Part shown: one piece after another, positions 6,042 through 11,949 of the stretch
Numbering within the stretch: the first letter of the stretch is position 1
Layout: every line of letters begins with the position of its first letter
Origin: Thermoleophilaceae bacterium
GTDB taxonomy: Bacteria > Actinomycetota > Thermoleophilia > Solirubrobacterales > Thermoleophilaceae
DNA length: 13,972 bases
NCBI GenBank assembly: GCA_013696425.1
Contig: JACCYP010000254.1
Location: 1-13,972, forward strand
Reading direction: 5' to 3'
The notes under the pieces: generated by a model
Database searches by the model: none
Seen by the model: only the letters and a program-made list of their open reading frames with translations
What the model was told of the DNA's origin: nothing
Translations under genes and position numbers: made by a program

Positions 6042-6509
6042 CTAGAGGACCTCGAACACGCGGTAGCTCACGTGGTTGGGGCCGAACTCGTTCTTCGCGA
6101 CGGTCACGATCGAGTTGAGCCATGCGTAGTCCTCGGCGCCCGTCTGGAAGCGCAGCTGGGTGCGCGCGTACATCTCGTCCATCGCGACGCTGCCCCCCGA
6201 CAGGAACCGCGCGCGCGCGTCCTCGTCGAGCCGCGCGACGCCGCGTGTCTGCATGTGGATGAGCTCGCCGTCGTGCGTGCGCAGGGTGGCGCGCACGTTG
6301 AGATGCCCGACCGAGTCGGAGCCGACCTCGAGCCAGTCCCCGCCGCCCGGCAGCAGCTCGCCCCGCAGGCGCTCGCCCTCGAACGTCCCGCCGGTGGTCA
6401 CGAACGTGAGTCGCGCGCCGAACGGGGTGCCGATCATCTGCGGGGGCAGGAGATCGACCTCGAGGTTCATCAGGTGGGTCGTCTCGATCCCCTGGGCCGC
6501 CGCGATCAC
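6042..6509 (-). CDS. DUF3237 (UPF0311) family protein
   Basis: 155 residues. Family features are the opening THLMNLEVDLLPPQMIGTPFGARLTFVTTGGTFEGERLRGELLPGGGDWLEVGSD, the LNVRATLRTHDGELIHMQTRGVARL core, and the end FQTGAEDYAWLNSIVTVAKNEFGPNHVSYRVFEVL, where the TGxxxYxWLN segment is the family hallmark. Fold: small beta-barrel; biochemical function is not established, but members are often next to enzymes of aromatic, terpenoid or steroid metabolism. Its GTG start overlaps the SnoaL-like gene's TGA by 4 bp (6506-6509), so translation is probably coupled. Cytoplasmic, with no signal peptide. Confidence 0.88.
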   Translation of the reverse strand: MIAAAQGIETTHLMNLEVDLLPPQMIGTPFGARLTFVTTGGTFEGERLRGELLPGGGDWLEVGSDSVGHLNVRATLRTHDGELIHMQTRGVARLDEDARARFLSGGSVAMDEMYARTQLRFQTGAEDYAWLNSIVTVAKNEFGPNHVSYRVFEVL

Positions 6510-6880
6510 GCCGGCACCTCGACATAGACGTCCTTGCGCGCGACGAGGCCGTCGGGTGAGACCTCGACCACGTCGAGGAGCGGGAGCCGGACGCCGAGCG
6601 TGTCGTCGATCATCACCCAGTCGAGCACCCAGTGGCTCTCGCCGAGCAGCACCCGGTTCACCTCGAAGGCAAAGTCCGGGAAGCGCTCGAAGGTCTGGGC
6701 GAAGTTCGCGCGCGCCGCCTCGCGGCCGTCGGCCGGGTCCTCGCCGGGAGCATGCACGTGGAAGTGCGTGTCCGTCGTGTGCAGGGCGGCGATCGCGTCG
6801 GGATCGCGCGCCTCCCAGGCGGCGAAGTAGGTCTCGCTCACCTCTCCGAGGTCAAGCTGCGTGGCGCTGGATGTGGTCAT
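6506..6880 (-). CDS. SnoaL-like / NTF2-like fold protein
   Basis: 124 residues with the NTF2/SnoaL cone-fold pattern: an N-terminal helix YFAAWEARDPDAIAALHTTDTHFHVHAPG, the helix EAARANFAQTFERFPDFAFEVNRVLLGESHWVLDWVMIDDT, and a final beta-strand LLDVVEVSPDGLVARKDVYVE. Members act as isomerases, cyclases, hydratases or small-ligand binders; no catalytic set can be assigned here. A clear ribosome-binding site (AGGAG, 5 nt before the ATG at 6878-6880) lies inside the 3' end of the preceding SGNH-like gene, which this gene overlaps by 29 bp. Co-transcribed with the DUF3237 and TetR genes, it likely works on the same unknown small molecule. Confidence 0.85.
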   Translation of the reverse strand: MTTSSATQLDLGEVSETYFAAWEARDPDAIAALHTTDTHFHVHAPGEDPADGREAARANFAQTFERFPDFAFEVNRVLLGESHWVLDWVMIDDTLGVRLPLLDVVEVSPDGLVARKDVYVEVPA

Positions 6881-7388
6881 GGCTCTCCTTGGTCTGGTTG
6901 CCGAGATGGGCGGCGAGCCGCTGGACGGTCGCCGTGTAGAAGTCGTTGTCCTCCAGATCCACGAACAGCGCTGAGTGGCGTGCGGACACGGCGCGCATGC
7001 GGGTGTTCAACTCCTGCGCGCGCGTCTCAGACGGGATGCCCCGCAGCGCGAACGTGATCACGTCGGCTCCCTGCGAGCGGAGGCCGCCGACGATCCGATC
7101 GAGTTCGTACTCCATTTCCTCCGGATCCCAGCGCTCCGAGAGCACGTCGCCGCCGCCTGTCGTGATCGACACCAGGTCGGGTTCGAGCCCGCACGCGGGG
7201 CGGAGCTGAGCGTCGTGGATCTCAGCCGTGGTGAGATCGCGCATTCCCATGTTGTGGAAAGCAAGGTCCGGCTGCTGGCGCCGCAGGGTGAGGGCAAGGC
7301 GGTCCGGCCAGCCCTCGGCAAGCGAGTCGCCCATGGCCACGTACCTGGTCCAGGGCGCGCCTTCGAGGGGATCGTGGAGCGTCTGCAT
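6852..7388 (-). CDS. SGNH/GDSL hydrolase-like protein, possibly catalytically impaired
   Basis: 178 residues from ATG 7386-7388. Block I is clear (YVAMGDSLAEGW, with the nucleophile Ser of GDS), followed by a block II-like FHNMGMRDLTTAEI and a block III-like VSITTGGGDVL where family members usually have GGND. The C-terminal half (RAQELNTRMRAVSARHSALFVDLED) fits the family, but the expected block V D-x-x-H is absent: the chain goes straight from ALFVDLEDNDFYTATVQRLAAHLG into a tail overlapping the next gene. No signal peptide. Working members hydrolyse esters; this one may be a pseudoenzyme or an eroded copy. It is the first gene of the operon, and its start codon lies inside the 36-bp inverted repeat. 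A much longer frame upstream to 7763 is antisense to the alkyltransferase and not credible. Confidence 0.75.
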   Translation of the reverse strand: MQTLHDPLEGAPWTRYVAMGDSLAEGWPDRLALTLRRQQPDLAFHNMGMRDLTTAEIHDAQLRPACGLEPDLVSITTGGGDVLSERWDPEEMEYELDRIVGGLRSQGADVITFALRGIPSETRAQELNTRMRAVSARHSALFVDLEDNDFYTATVQRLAAHLGNQTKESHDHIQRHAA

Positions 7389-7421
7389 ACTCACAGTACG
7401 CAAAAACCTACTATGGGTATG
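7386..7421. promoter_or_regulatory. 36-bp inverted repeat over the SGNH start codon, candidate TetR operator
   Basis: Arms CATACTCACAGTA (7386-7398) and TACTATGGGTATG (7409-7421) match at 11 of 13 positions around a 10-bp spacer. The left arm contains the start codon and a possible minus-strand -10 box TACTGT. Its position at the head of a TetR-ended operon, and about 50 bp from the divergent alkyltransferase start, is typical of TetR operators. Confidence 0.55.
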
Positions 7422-7471
7422 AGAATGTGTCAAGCCATTCGACCTGACGTCCGGCGCCTCTGGTTCGTTGT

Positions 7472-7981
7472 ATGGGCATGGGGCGGTTCTCGAACATCGA
7501 GGTCTTCTGCGAGTACGCGTCGCCGATCGGCGGACTTCTGCTGCTAGGTGACGGAAAGGTGCTGCGCGGCCTCTACATGCAGGACGGCCCGCGGCCGGTG
7601 GAGGTCCAGCCGGCGTGGAAGCGCTCGAATGAGGCGCTTGTCGGCGTGCGCGCGCAGCTCGACGAGTACTTCGCGGGTGCGCGGACCGAGTTCTCGGTGC
7701 CGTTGCGGCAGGAGGGCACCACGTTCGAGCTGGGCGTGTGGCAGGCGTTGCGCGAGATTCCATACGGCGAGACCCGCTCCTACGGGGAGATCGCCGCGGC
7801 GATCGGGCAGCCCGGGGAGGCCCGCGCCGTGGGCACCGCCAACGGGCGCAACCCGGTCTCGGTGATCGTTCCCTGCCACCGCGTGATCGGAGCCGACGGT
7901 TCGCTCACCGGGTTCGGCGGCGGCCTCGAGCGCAAGCGCGCGCTGCTCGAGCTCGAGTCCGGCGTCTTCCAGCTGGCCTGA
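7472..7981 (+). CDS. ogt: Methylated-DNA--[protein]-cysteine S-methyltransferase (O6-alkylguanine-DNA alkyltransferase)
   Basis: 169 residues. The active-site PCHRV sits at 134-138 with Cys135 as the methyl acceptor. Other family marks: FELGVWQALREIPYGETRSYGEIAAAIG (DNA-binding helix-turn-helix), the RAVGTANGRNPVSVIVPCHRVIG segment with Arg118 as the likely arginine finger, and GSLTGFGGGLERKRALLELE. It repairs O6-methylguanine and O4-methylthymine by irreversible transfer to itself. The N-terminal domain (1-75) is the short non-Ada type, so this is an Ogt/MGMT-like stand-alone protein. ATG 7472 or ATG 7478 may be the start; neither has a strong ribosome-binding site. It diverges from the SGNH-TetR operon, so the inverted repeat between them could affect both directions. 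Confidence 0.95.
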   Translation: MGMGRFSNIEVFCEYASPIGGLLLLGDGKVLRGLYMQDGPRPVEVQPAWKRSNEALVGVRAQLDEYFAGARTEFSVPLRQEGTTFELGVWQALREIPYGETRSYGEIAAAIGQPGEARAVGTANGRNPVSVIVPCHRVIGADGSLTGFGGGLERKRALLELESGVFQLA

Positions 7982-8162
7982 TCCCGCCGAAACGGCGTAG
8001 TCGCCGCCGGCGGTGCAGGTGGTCGCCTTGCAGTCGAGCGCGATCAGCGCCTTGGTGGCGGTCGGGCGCTTGGCCCGGTTGCCCGTCGAGCGTGTGGTGG
8101 TCCGTAGCGCGCCGCCCTCGCCGGGTCAGCTGCGCGAGATGGGCAGGTGTCGTTCGCTGCCC

Positions 8163-8168
8163 TACACT
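8163..8168 (+). promoter_or_regulatory. -10 box (TACACT) of the toxin-antitoxin module, leaderless geometry
   Basis: TACACT fits TANNNT and ends 7 nt before the antitoxin ATG at 8176, which lacks a Shine-Dalgarno sequence. The stretch 7982-8160 before it holds no convincing gene. Confidence 0.45.
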
Positions 8169-8175
8169 GTCGTAC

Positions 8176-8592
8176 ATGGGACGGGCTAGCCGAACGTTCT
8201 CAGCGCGCTTCGCCGGCGATGTGGTCGAGCGCCTGGAGGCGCGCACTGACAATAAGTCGGCGCTTGCTGAGCGCTACGTCGATGAGGGCATGCGTATGGA
8301 TGACCATCCAGGGATCACCTTCCGTGATGGGCCGGCCGGGCGTCGGGCGGCCCTCGCCGTTGGTCCAGATGTCTGGGAGGTCGTCAGCGTGCTCAAGAGC
8401 GGCGAAGATTCAGGTGCCGCCGCGATCACCGGAACCGCGGAGTACCTTCAGCTCGACGCCTCCCAAGTGCGCGCCGCGGTTGGCTACTACGCCGTCTTCC
8501 AGGACGAGATCGACAACTGGATTTCGCGCAACCGGCAGGAGGCAGAGGCGGCAGAGGCCGCCTGGCGGCGCGAGCAAGCGCTGCTGTCCTGA
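8176..8592 (+). CDS. DUF433-like antitoxin with N-terminal ribbon-helix-helix-like region
   Basis: 138 residues, starting at ATG 8176 (the open frame extends much further upstream but is antisense/out of frame with the alkyltransferase and unsupported). Residues ~5-40 (RTFSARFAGDVVERLEARTDNKSALAERYVDEGMR) look like a ribbon-helix-helix DNA-binding unit. Residues ~44-117 (HPGITFRDGPAGRRAALAVGPDVWEVVSVLKS, then TAEYLQLDASQVRAAVGYYAVFQDEIDNWI) match the DUF433-type helix-turn-helix often found in VapB-like antitoxins. A Glu/Ala/Arg-rich helix ends the protein. It sits immediately upstream of, and overlaps, a DUF5615 PIN-like gene, the usual partner, so the pair is a type II toxin-antitoxin module with the antitoxin as neutraliser and autorepressor. 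Confidence 0.8.
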   Translation: MGRASRTFSARFAGDVVERLEARTDNKSALAERYVDEGMRMDDHPGITFRDGPAGRRAALAVGPDVWEVVSVLKSGEDSGAAAITGTAEYLQLDASQVRAAVGYYAVFQDEIDNWISRNRQEAEAAEAAWRREQALLS

Positions 8593-8942
8593 GGTTCCTG
8601 CTCGACGAGATGCTGACTGGCGAGATCGCTGTGCGGCTTCTCGCTCGCGACATCGACACCGTCGCCATCCAGCCAGAGCCAGGCCTGCGCAAGAGTCCGG
8701 ACGCGGAGGTCTTCGCGCTCGCCCAGAGTGAAGGTCGCGTGACGGTGACCTACAACATCCGCGACTTCATGCCTCTGCACAGCCAGTACATGGCTGAGAG
8801 CAAGAGCCATCACGGTCTGATCCTCTTGACGGAGTCCCGCTTCCCTCAGCGAGCGGCCGGGACGTTCGGGCACATCATCGAGGGCATCGCCGGCTTCGCC
8901 AAGACCCAGCAGGGCCAGTCGTTCACACACTGGCTGCAGTAG
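8589..8942 (+). CDS. DUF5615 PIN-like toxin (VapC-type RNase), probable CTG start
   Basis: 117 residues when started at CTG 8589, giving MRFLLDEMLTGEIAVRLLARDIDTVAIQ, the standard DUF5615 N-terminus including the first conserved Asp (LLDE). The first ATG (8610) would delete this Asp. The CTG overlaps the antitoxin's TGA in a CTGA arrangement, analogous to the ATGA/GTGA coupling common in operons. Downstream, SPDAEVFALAQSEGRVTVTYNIRDF carries the other acidic positions of the PIN-like fold, and SHHGLILLTESRFPQRAAGTFGHIIEGI closes the domain. Family knowledge: PIN proteins cut RNA with Mg2+; DUF5615 members are predicted toxins. Confident of family and pairing; the start codon is an inference. 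Confidence 0.82.
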   Translation: MRFLLDEMLTGEIAVRLLARDIDTVAIQPEPGLRKSPDAEVFALAQSEGRVTVTYNIRDFMPLHSQYMAESKSHHGLILLTESRFPQRAAGTFGHIIEGIAGFAKTQQGQSFTHWLQ

Positions 8943-8978
8943 GGGCGCGGCAGTGGCCGCTTGCCAGAGCGCTGCTAG

Positions 8979-9162
8979 TCAGTCCCCTCCCCGCGGTGCG
9001 TAGCGGTGGTGGAGCATCAGGTCGTTGCCGTCCAGGCTGGGGCGCTAACGGCATGCCCTGCTGCTCGGGCTCCCAGATTCCGAGGCAGGTCTCGCCGACC
9101 CAGAACTCGGCCTCGGAGTGGTCGTCCCTGCGCAGCCCCAGCGTCTCTCCAGCCCGTTCGAA
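8979..9162 (-). pseudogene. Decayed VOC (glyoxalase/bleomycin-resistance-like) gene
   Basis: Two minus-strand segments in different frames read as one VOC protein with its middle missing. Segment 9162 to ~9037 encodes FERAGETLGLRRDDHSEAEF, then WVGETCLGIWEPEQQGMPLAPQ, like the N-terminal half (compare the usual F-Y-x-x-T-L-G-L and E-F pattern). Segment 9035 to 8979 encodes LDGNDLMLHHRYAPRGGD and a TGA, the classic VOC C-terminus (DPDGNxLxLH). About 60 codons between them and the N-terminal strand are gone. The copy starts exactly where the tRNA 3' fragment ends. There is no start codon and it cannot be functional. Confidence 0.65.
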
Positions 9163-9187
9163 TGGCGAGGCCCGGAATCGAACCGGG
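9163..9187 (-). tRNA. Orphan tRNA 3' fragment (T-arm plus acceptor 3' strand)
   Basis: On the minus strand: CCCGG-TTCGATT-CCGGG, a perfect 5-bp T-stem with a canonical T-loop and an ideal B-box (GGTTCGATTCC), followed by CCTCGCC and A as the 3' acceptor strand and discriminator; no CCA is encoded. The 48 bases upstream contain no anticodon stem, D-arm or matching acceptor strand, so this is a fragment, not a gene. Such 3' ends are typical attachment-site remnants of integrated elements. Confidence 0.6.
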
Positions 9188-9359
9188 GACTGATATACAG
9201 CGCACCGTCGGGGACTTCTGGGGGCTGCATTGCTGAACGTGGACGGGGGCGAGAAGGCGGGCTTCGGCGCGTACGCCAACACCGCGCATCTGTTGACGGG
9301 CCCATAAAGCCACCTCGCCTCTAGGATGCGCGCCCCGTGAGCAGCGAGGCGCACCTTCG
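9188..9359. other. Non-coding stretch upstream of the epimerase
   Basis: No supportable gene. The plus-strand frame 9194-9307 is coding-like in composition (it includes GLLGAALLNVDGGEKAGFGA) but has no start and no family I recognise; it may be another gene remnant. A possible -10 box TAGGAT (9322-9327) and a GAGG (9347-9350) precede the epimerase ATG. TTGACG at 9293-9298 is too far (23 bp) to be a good -35 partner. Confidence 0.4.
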
Positions 9360-10430
9360 ATGAACATCCTCTACGTCGTAGGGACGCGGCCGAACTTCAT
9401 CAAGATGGCGCCTGTAATCGCGCGGCTACGCGAACGGCTGCCGGACGCACAGCACGTCGTCGTCCACACCGGCCAGCACTACGACCGGGCGATGTCGGAG
9501 ATCTTCCTGGAGGAACTCGATATCCCGGAGCCCGACCACCTGCTCGCCGTCGGCTCGGGGCCTGACACGCTGATGACCGCGCGGGTGATGGAGCGGATCG
9601 CCGACGTACTTGCGCAGGAGCAGCCCGACCTCGTCTTGGTGCCCGGCGACGTGAACTCGACCCTCGGGGCGTCCCTCGCGGCGGCCCAGGCGAGGGTTCC
9701 GGTAGGCCACATCGAGTCCGGGCTCCGCAGCTATGACCCCAGCATGCCCGAGGAGCTCAACCGCGTGTTGACCGACAGGGTCTCGGACCTCCTCTTCATC
9801 CACTCGGCCGAGGCCGCCGACAACCTCGCCAGAGAGGGCATAACCGACGGCGTGCACTTCGTCGGCAATACGATGATCGACTCGCTGGTGGCCCTGGAGC
9901 CTCGCTTCCGGGCGCTGGAGGCCGAGAAGGCGGCAGGGGTCGAGCGGGGTGGCTATTTGCTCGTGACCCTCCACCGACCCGCGCTCGTAGACGGTCCGCT
10001 GCTACCGCGAACGATCGAGCTCCTGGGTCAGGTGGCCACGGAGTTGCCCGTCGTCTTTCCTGCCCACCCACGGACGGCCGCGCGGCTGGAGAGCATCCGG
10101 ATCCCTGCCCGGCTGCGGATCACAGCGCCTGTCGGCTACCTCGAGTTCTTGTCCCTCCAGTCCGCAGCAGGCGGGGTCCTCACCGACTCCGGAGGGGTTC
10201 AGGAGGAGACCACGTTCCTAGGCGTTCCGTGCTTCACGCTGCGCGCCAACACGGAAAGGCCCGTGACACTCACACATGGGACGAATGTGTTGCTCGGGCT
10301 CGACCCGGAGCAGATCCCGTCCGTGCTGGAGCGACTCGGCGAGGGGCCCAAGCGCCCCACAAGTCCGCCGCCGCTTTGGGACGGCCATGCGGCCGAGAGG
10401 GTGGCAGACGTCGTAGCCGGGCGAGCCTGA
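9360..10430 (+). CDS. wecB: UDP-N-acetylglucosamine 2-epimerase (non-hydrolysing)
   Basis: 356 residues, the usual length. It interconverts UDP-GlcNAc and UDP-ManNAc for surface polysaccharides, in the cytoplasm. Motifs in order: GTRPNFIKMAP (8-18), HTGQHYD (36-42), GDVNSTL (96-102), HIESGLRS (117-124), PEELNR (130-135), VGNTMIDS (168-175), TLHRPALVD (203-211), FPAHPR (233-238), LTDSGGVQEE (274-283) and RANTERP (295-301). This covers the GT-B fold with both UDP and active-site loops. The GTRPNFIK and TLHRP forms are the variants seen in WbpI/MnaA-like branches, so a related 2-epimerase substrate (for example a 2,3-diacetamido sugar) cannot be excluded. It opens the polysaccharide region and converges on the secreted glycosidase. 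Confidence 0.93.
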   Translation: MNILYVVGTRPNFIKMAPVIARLRERLPDAQHVVVHTGQHYDRAMSEIFLEELDIPEPDHLLAVGSGPDTLMTARVMERIADVLAQEQPDLVLVPGDVNSTLGASLAAAQARVPVGHIESGLRSYDPSMPEELNRVLTDRVSDLLFIHSAEAADNLAREGITDGVHFVGNTMIDSLVALEPRFRALEAEKAAGVERGGYLLVTLHRPALVDGPLLPRTIELLGQVATELPVVFPAHPRTAARLESIRIPARLRITAPVGYLEFLSLQSAAGGVLTDSGGVQEETTFLGVPCFTLRANTERPVTLTHGTNVLLGLDPEQIPSVLERLGEGPKRPTSPPPLWDGHAAERVADVVAGRA

Positions 10431-10441
10431 GCCCGGGCGGC

Positions 10442-10475
10442 CCTGTCAGCCCGGTGGTCGCCCCCCGGTGACAGG
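10442..10475. terminator. Long hairpin between convergent epimerase and glycosidase genes
   Basis: CCTGTCA (10442-10448) pairs with TGACAGG (10469-10475), and CCGG (10451-10454) with CCGG (10465-10468), giving an 11-bp stem with a two-base bulge. It starts 12 nt after the epimerase stop and includes the stop codon of the minus-strand glycosidase. A likely bidirectional terminator without T-tracts. Confidence 0.5.
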
Positions 10476-11939
10476 CGAGTTTCGCCCAGAGATCACGCGC
10501 CAGGCGAGGCTGGCCTCGCTGCCCTGCCTCGCCCGAAGCCGACTCCCGACGCGGAGCCTGCGGTGGGCTACGAACACGCGGTTTTGCCCGGCCTCCAGCT
10601 TCACCAGCGACCGCCACGCGCCACCCGCGCGCTGCTCGACCACGACCGGCCCGGGTGCGGGGGCGATTCCCCAAAGGGTCGCCTTGCCCCCGTAGATGTA
10701 GGCGGTAAACGGAAAGCTGAACGCGGTAAAGGACGGTTTAGGGGTGTCCTCCGCGACATTCTCGGCGCGCTGATAGATCCCCGATTGATAGGTGAACTCG
10801 TAGCCCGGCCCCTTGGCGCCGTCTCGGAGCAGCTGCCAGACAACGACGCTCGCCCCCTGTTTCCAGAGCGTGAACAGTGCCCCTTCGAGGTACCGCGCGT
10901 GTAGTTGGACCGGGATTCCGGCCGGGTCCGGCGGATCGCTCTCCCAGGAGATCTCCGTAGCCCACAGCTGCTTGGGGCCGACCGGCAAGATCTTGTGTGC
11001 CCGCCGCGCGGCGGCAAGCGGCCTCGTGAGCTTGGCGAGGTCGGGAATCGCCACGTCGTCCGGGTTGACGGCGTGCCGTCGCGGGGACCCGAGTGGATAG
11101 GGATGGTGAGCGAGTGCGTCGAACCGGATCGGCGCATCTGCGCATCGGAACGCGCGGAGGCGGACCCTGTCGCGCACACACAGCATCTCTCGCGTGAACA
11201 GCGCGGGCTGCATGCGCCGCCGCCCGCGGTAGGGGTCGCCGTAGGGAGCCGTGCCGGCCGTTACCGACAGGTTCGTGGGATCTACGGCCTTCAACGACAC
11301 GTAGAAGGCGTTCTGCATCGCCCTGTACCAAGAGGGGCTCGCCGGGACGATGTGGCCGCGCCGCTTCTTCCATTGGGGTGTCAGGTAGGTGGTCAGGTTG
11401 GGCTCGTTCCAGGTCTGCCAGTTCCTCACGCGTGGCAGGGTCACCTGGGCGACCGGATCGAGGTAGCGGCCCGAATACCGGGTAGCAGCGGCGAACGCGA
11501 GGTCCGAGAGGGCCTGCGGAGACGGCTTCCAGCTGCCTGCGGGAGCCGCCTTGGACTCGCGCGGACGGCCTGGACCTTCGGCCCACGCCGGCGCATCGAA
11601 GAAGAAGAGCAACGGCCGCAGTCCCGCATCGACCGCGCCGCGCACGGCGGCGTCGATCGGAGCCCAGTCATACCCAGACCAGGCGGCATTACGTGCCTCG
11701 GCTCGGGAGGGCGGCCGCTGCGGTGCGAGACCCGACCAGTGAACCTTGAGCCGCACGATGCCCGCGCGCGCCGCCCGAGTGTGCTGGAAGGCAATGGCTC
11801 TGTCCTGATCCGAGGCGGCTTGGTAGGCAGCGCCGTCGAGGAACCCAGTCGTGAGACCGGGGGCCGCGTTAGCCGCGGGGGCGCAAGCGACTGCGGCCAG
11901 TGCGGTCCACACGATCGCGAGAGATCGCTTCCCCCTCAT
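10446..11939 (-). CDS. Secreted clan GH-A glycoside hydrolase-like protein (PslG/GH39-like)
   Basis: 497 residues. A Sec signal peptide covers ~1-26 (RGKRSLAIVWTALAAVACAPAANA). The TIM barrel spans ~30-410: RLKVHWSGLAPQRP, DAGLRPLLFFFDAPAWA, then VRNWQTWNEPN with Glu179 as the acid/base on strand 4, FDALAHHPYP, and QLWATEISWES with Glu329 as the probable nucleophile. A small beta-rich domain (~415-482, TLWGIAPAPGPVVVEQRAGGAWRSL) follows. The WNEP and TEISW pair define clan GH-A; arrangement and neighbours recall PslG-like glycosidases that trim or release exopolysaccharide. The substrate is not deducible. It follows the small stalk protein gene by 10 bp in the same operon. Confidence 0.82.
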   Translation of the reverse strand: MRGKRSLAIVWTALAAVACAPAANAAPGLTTGFLDGAAYQAASDQDRAIAFQHTRAARAGIVRLKVHWSGLAPQRPPSRAEARNAAWSGYDWAPIDAAVRGAVDAGLRPLLFFFDAPAWAEGPGRPRESKAAPAGSWKPSPQALSDLAFAAATRYSGRYLDPVAQVTLPRVRNWQTWNEPNLTTYLTPQWKKRRGHIVPASPSWYRAMQNAFYVSLKAVDPTNLSVTAGTAPYGDPYRGRRRMQPALFTREMLCVRDRVRLRAFRCADAPIRFDALAHHPYPLGSPRRHAVNPDDVAIPDLAKLTRPLAAARRAHKILPVGPKQLWATEISWESDPPDPAGIPVQLHARYLEGALFTLWKQGASVVVWQLLRDGAKGPGYEFTYQSGIYQRAENVAEDTPKPSFTAFSFPFTAYIYGGKATLWGIAPAPGPVVVEQRAGGAWRSLVKLEAGQNRVFVAHRRLRVGSRLRARQGSEASLAWRVISGRNSPVTGGRPPG

Positions 11940-11949
11940 CGAAGCCCGA

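Noticed and set aside
7389..7763. N-terminal extension of the SGNH-like frame
   Set aside because: Antisense to the alkyltransferase and crosses the inverted repeat; low-complexity composition. The ATG at 7388 fits the family start.
7982..8162. Possible coding remnant on the minus strand (TKALIALDCKATTCTAGGDYAVSAG)
   Set aside because: Coding-like for about 40 codons but no start and no family I can name; not enough to annotate.
9164..9320. Interrupted complete tRNA using GGCGAGG (minus strand, 9314-9320) as 5' acceptor for the 3' fragment
   Set aside because: The 7-base complement is perfect, but the span is about 157 nt and no D-arm or anticodon arm can be formed after it. Treated as chance.
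8996..9324. Short plus-strand frames ending in RNRTGD or containing ARPGIEPGT and RGPESNRG
   Set aside because: These peptides arise from reading the antisense of the tRNA T-arm fragment; not genes.
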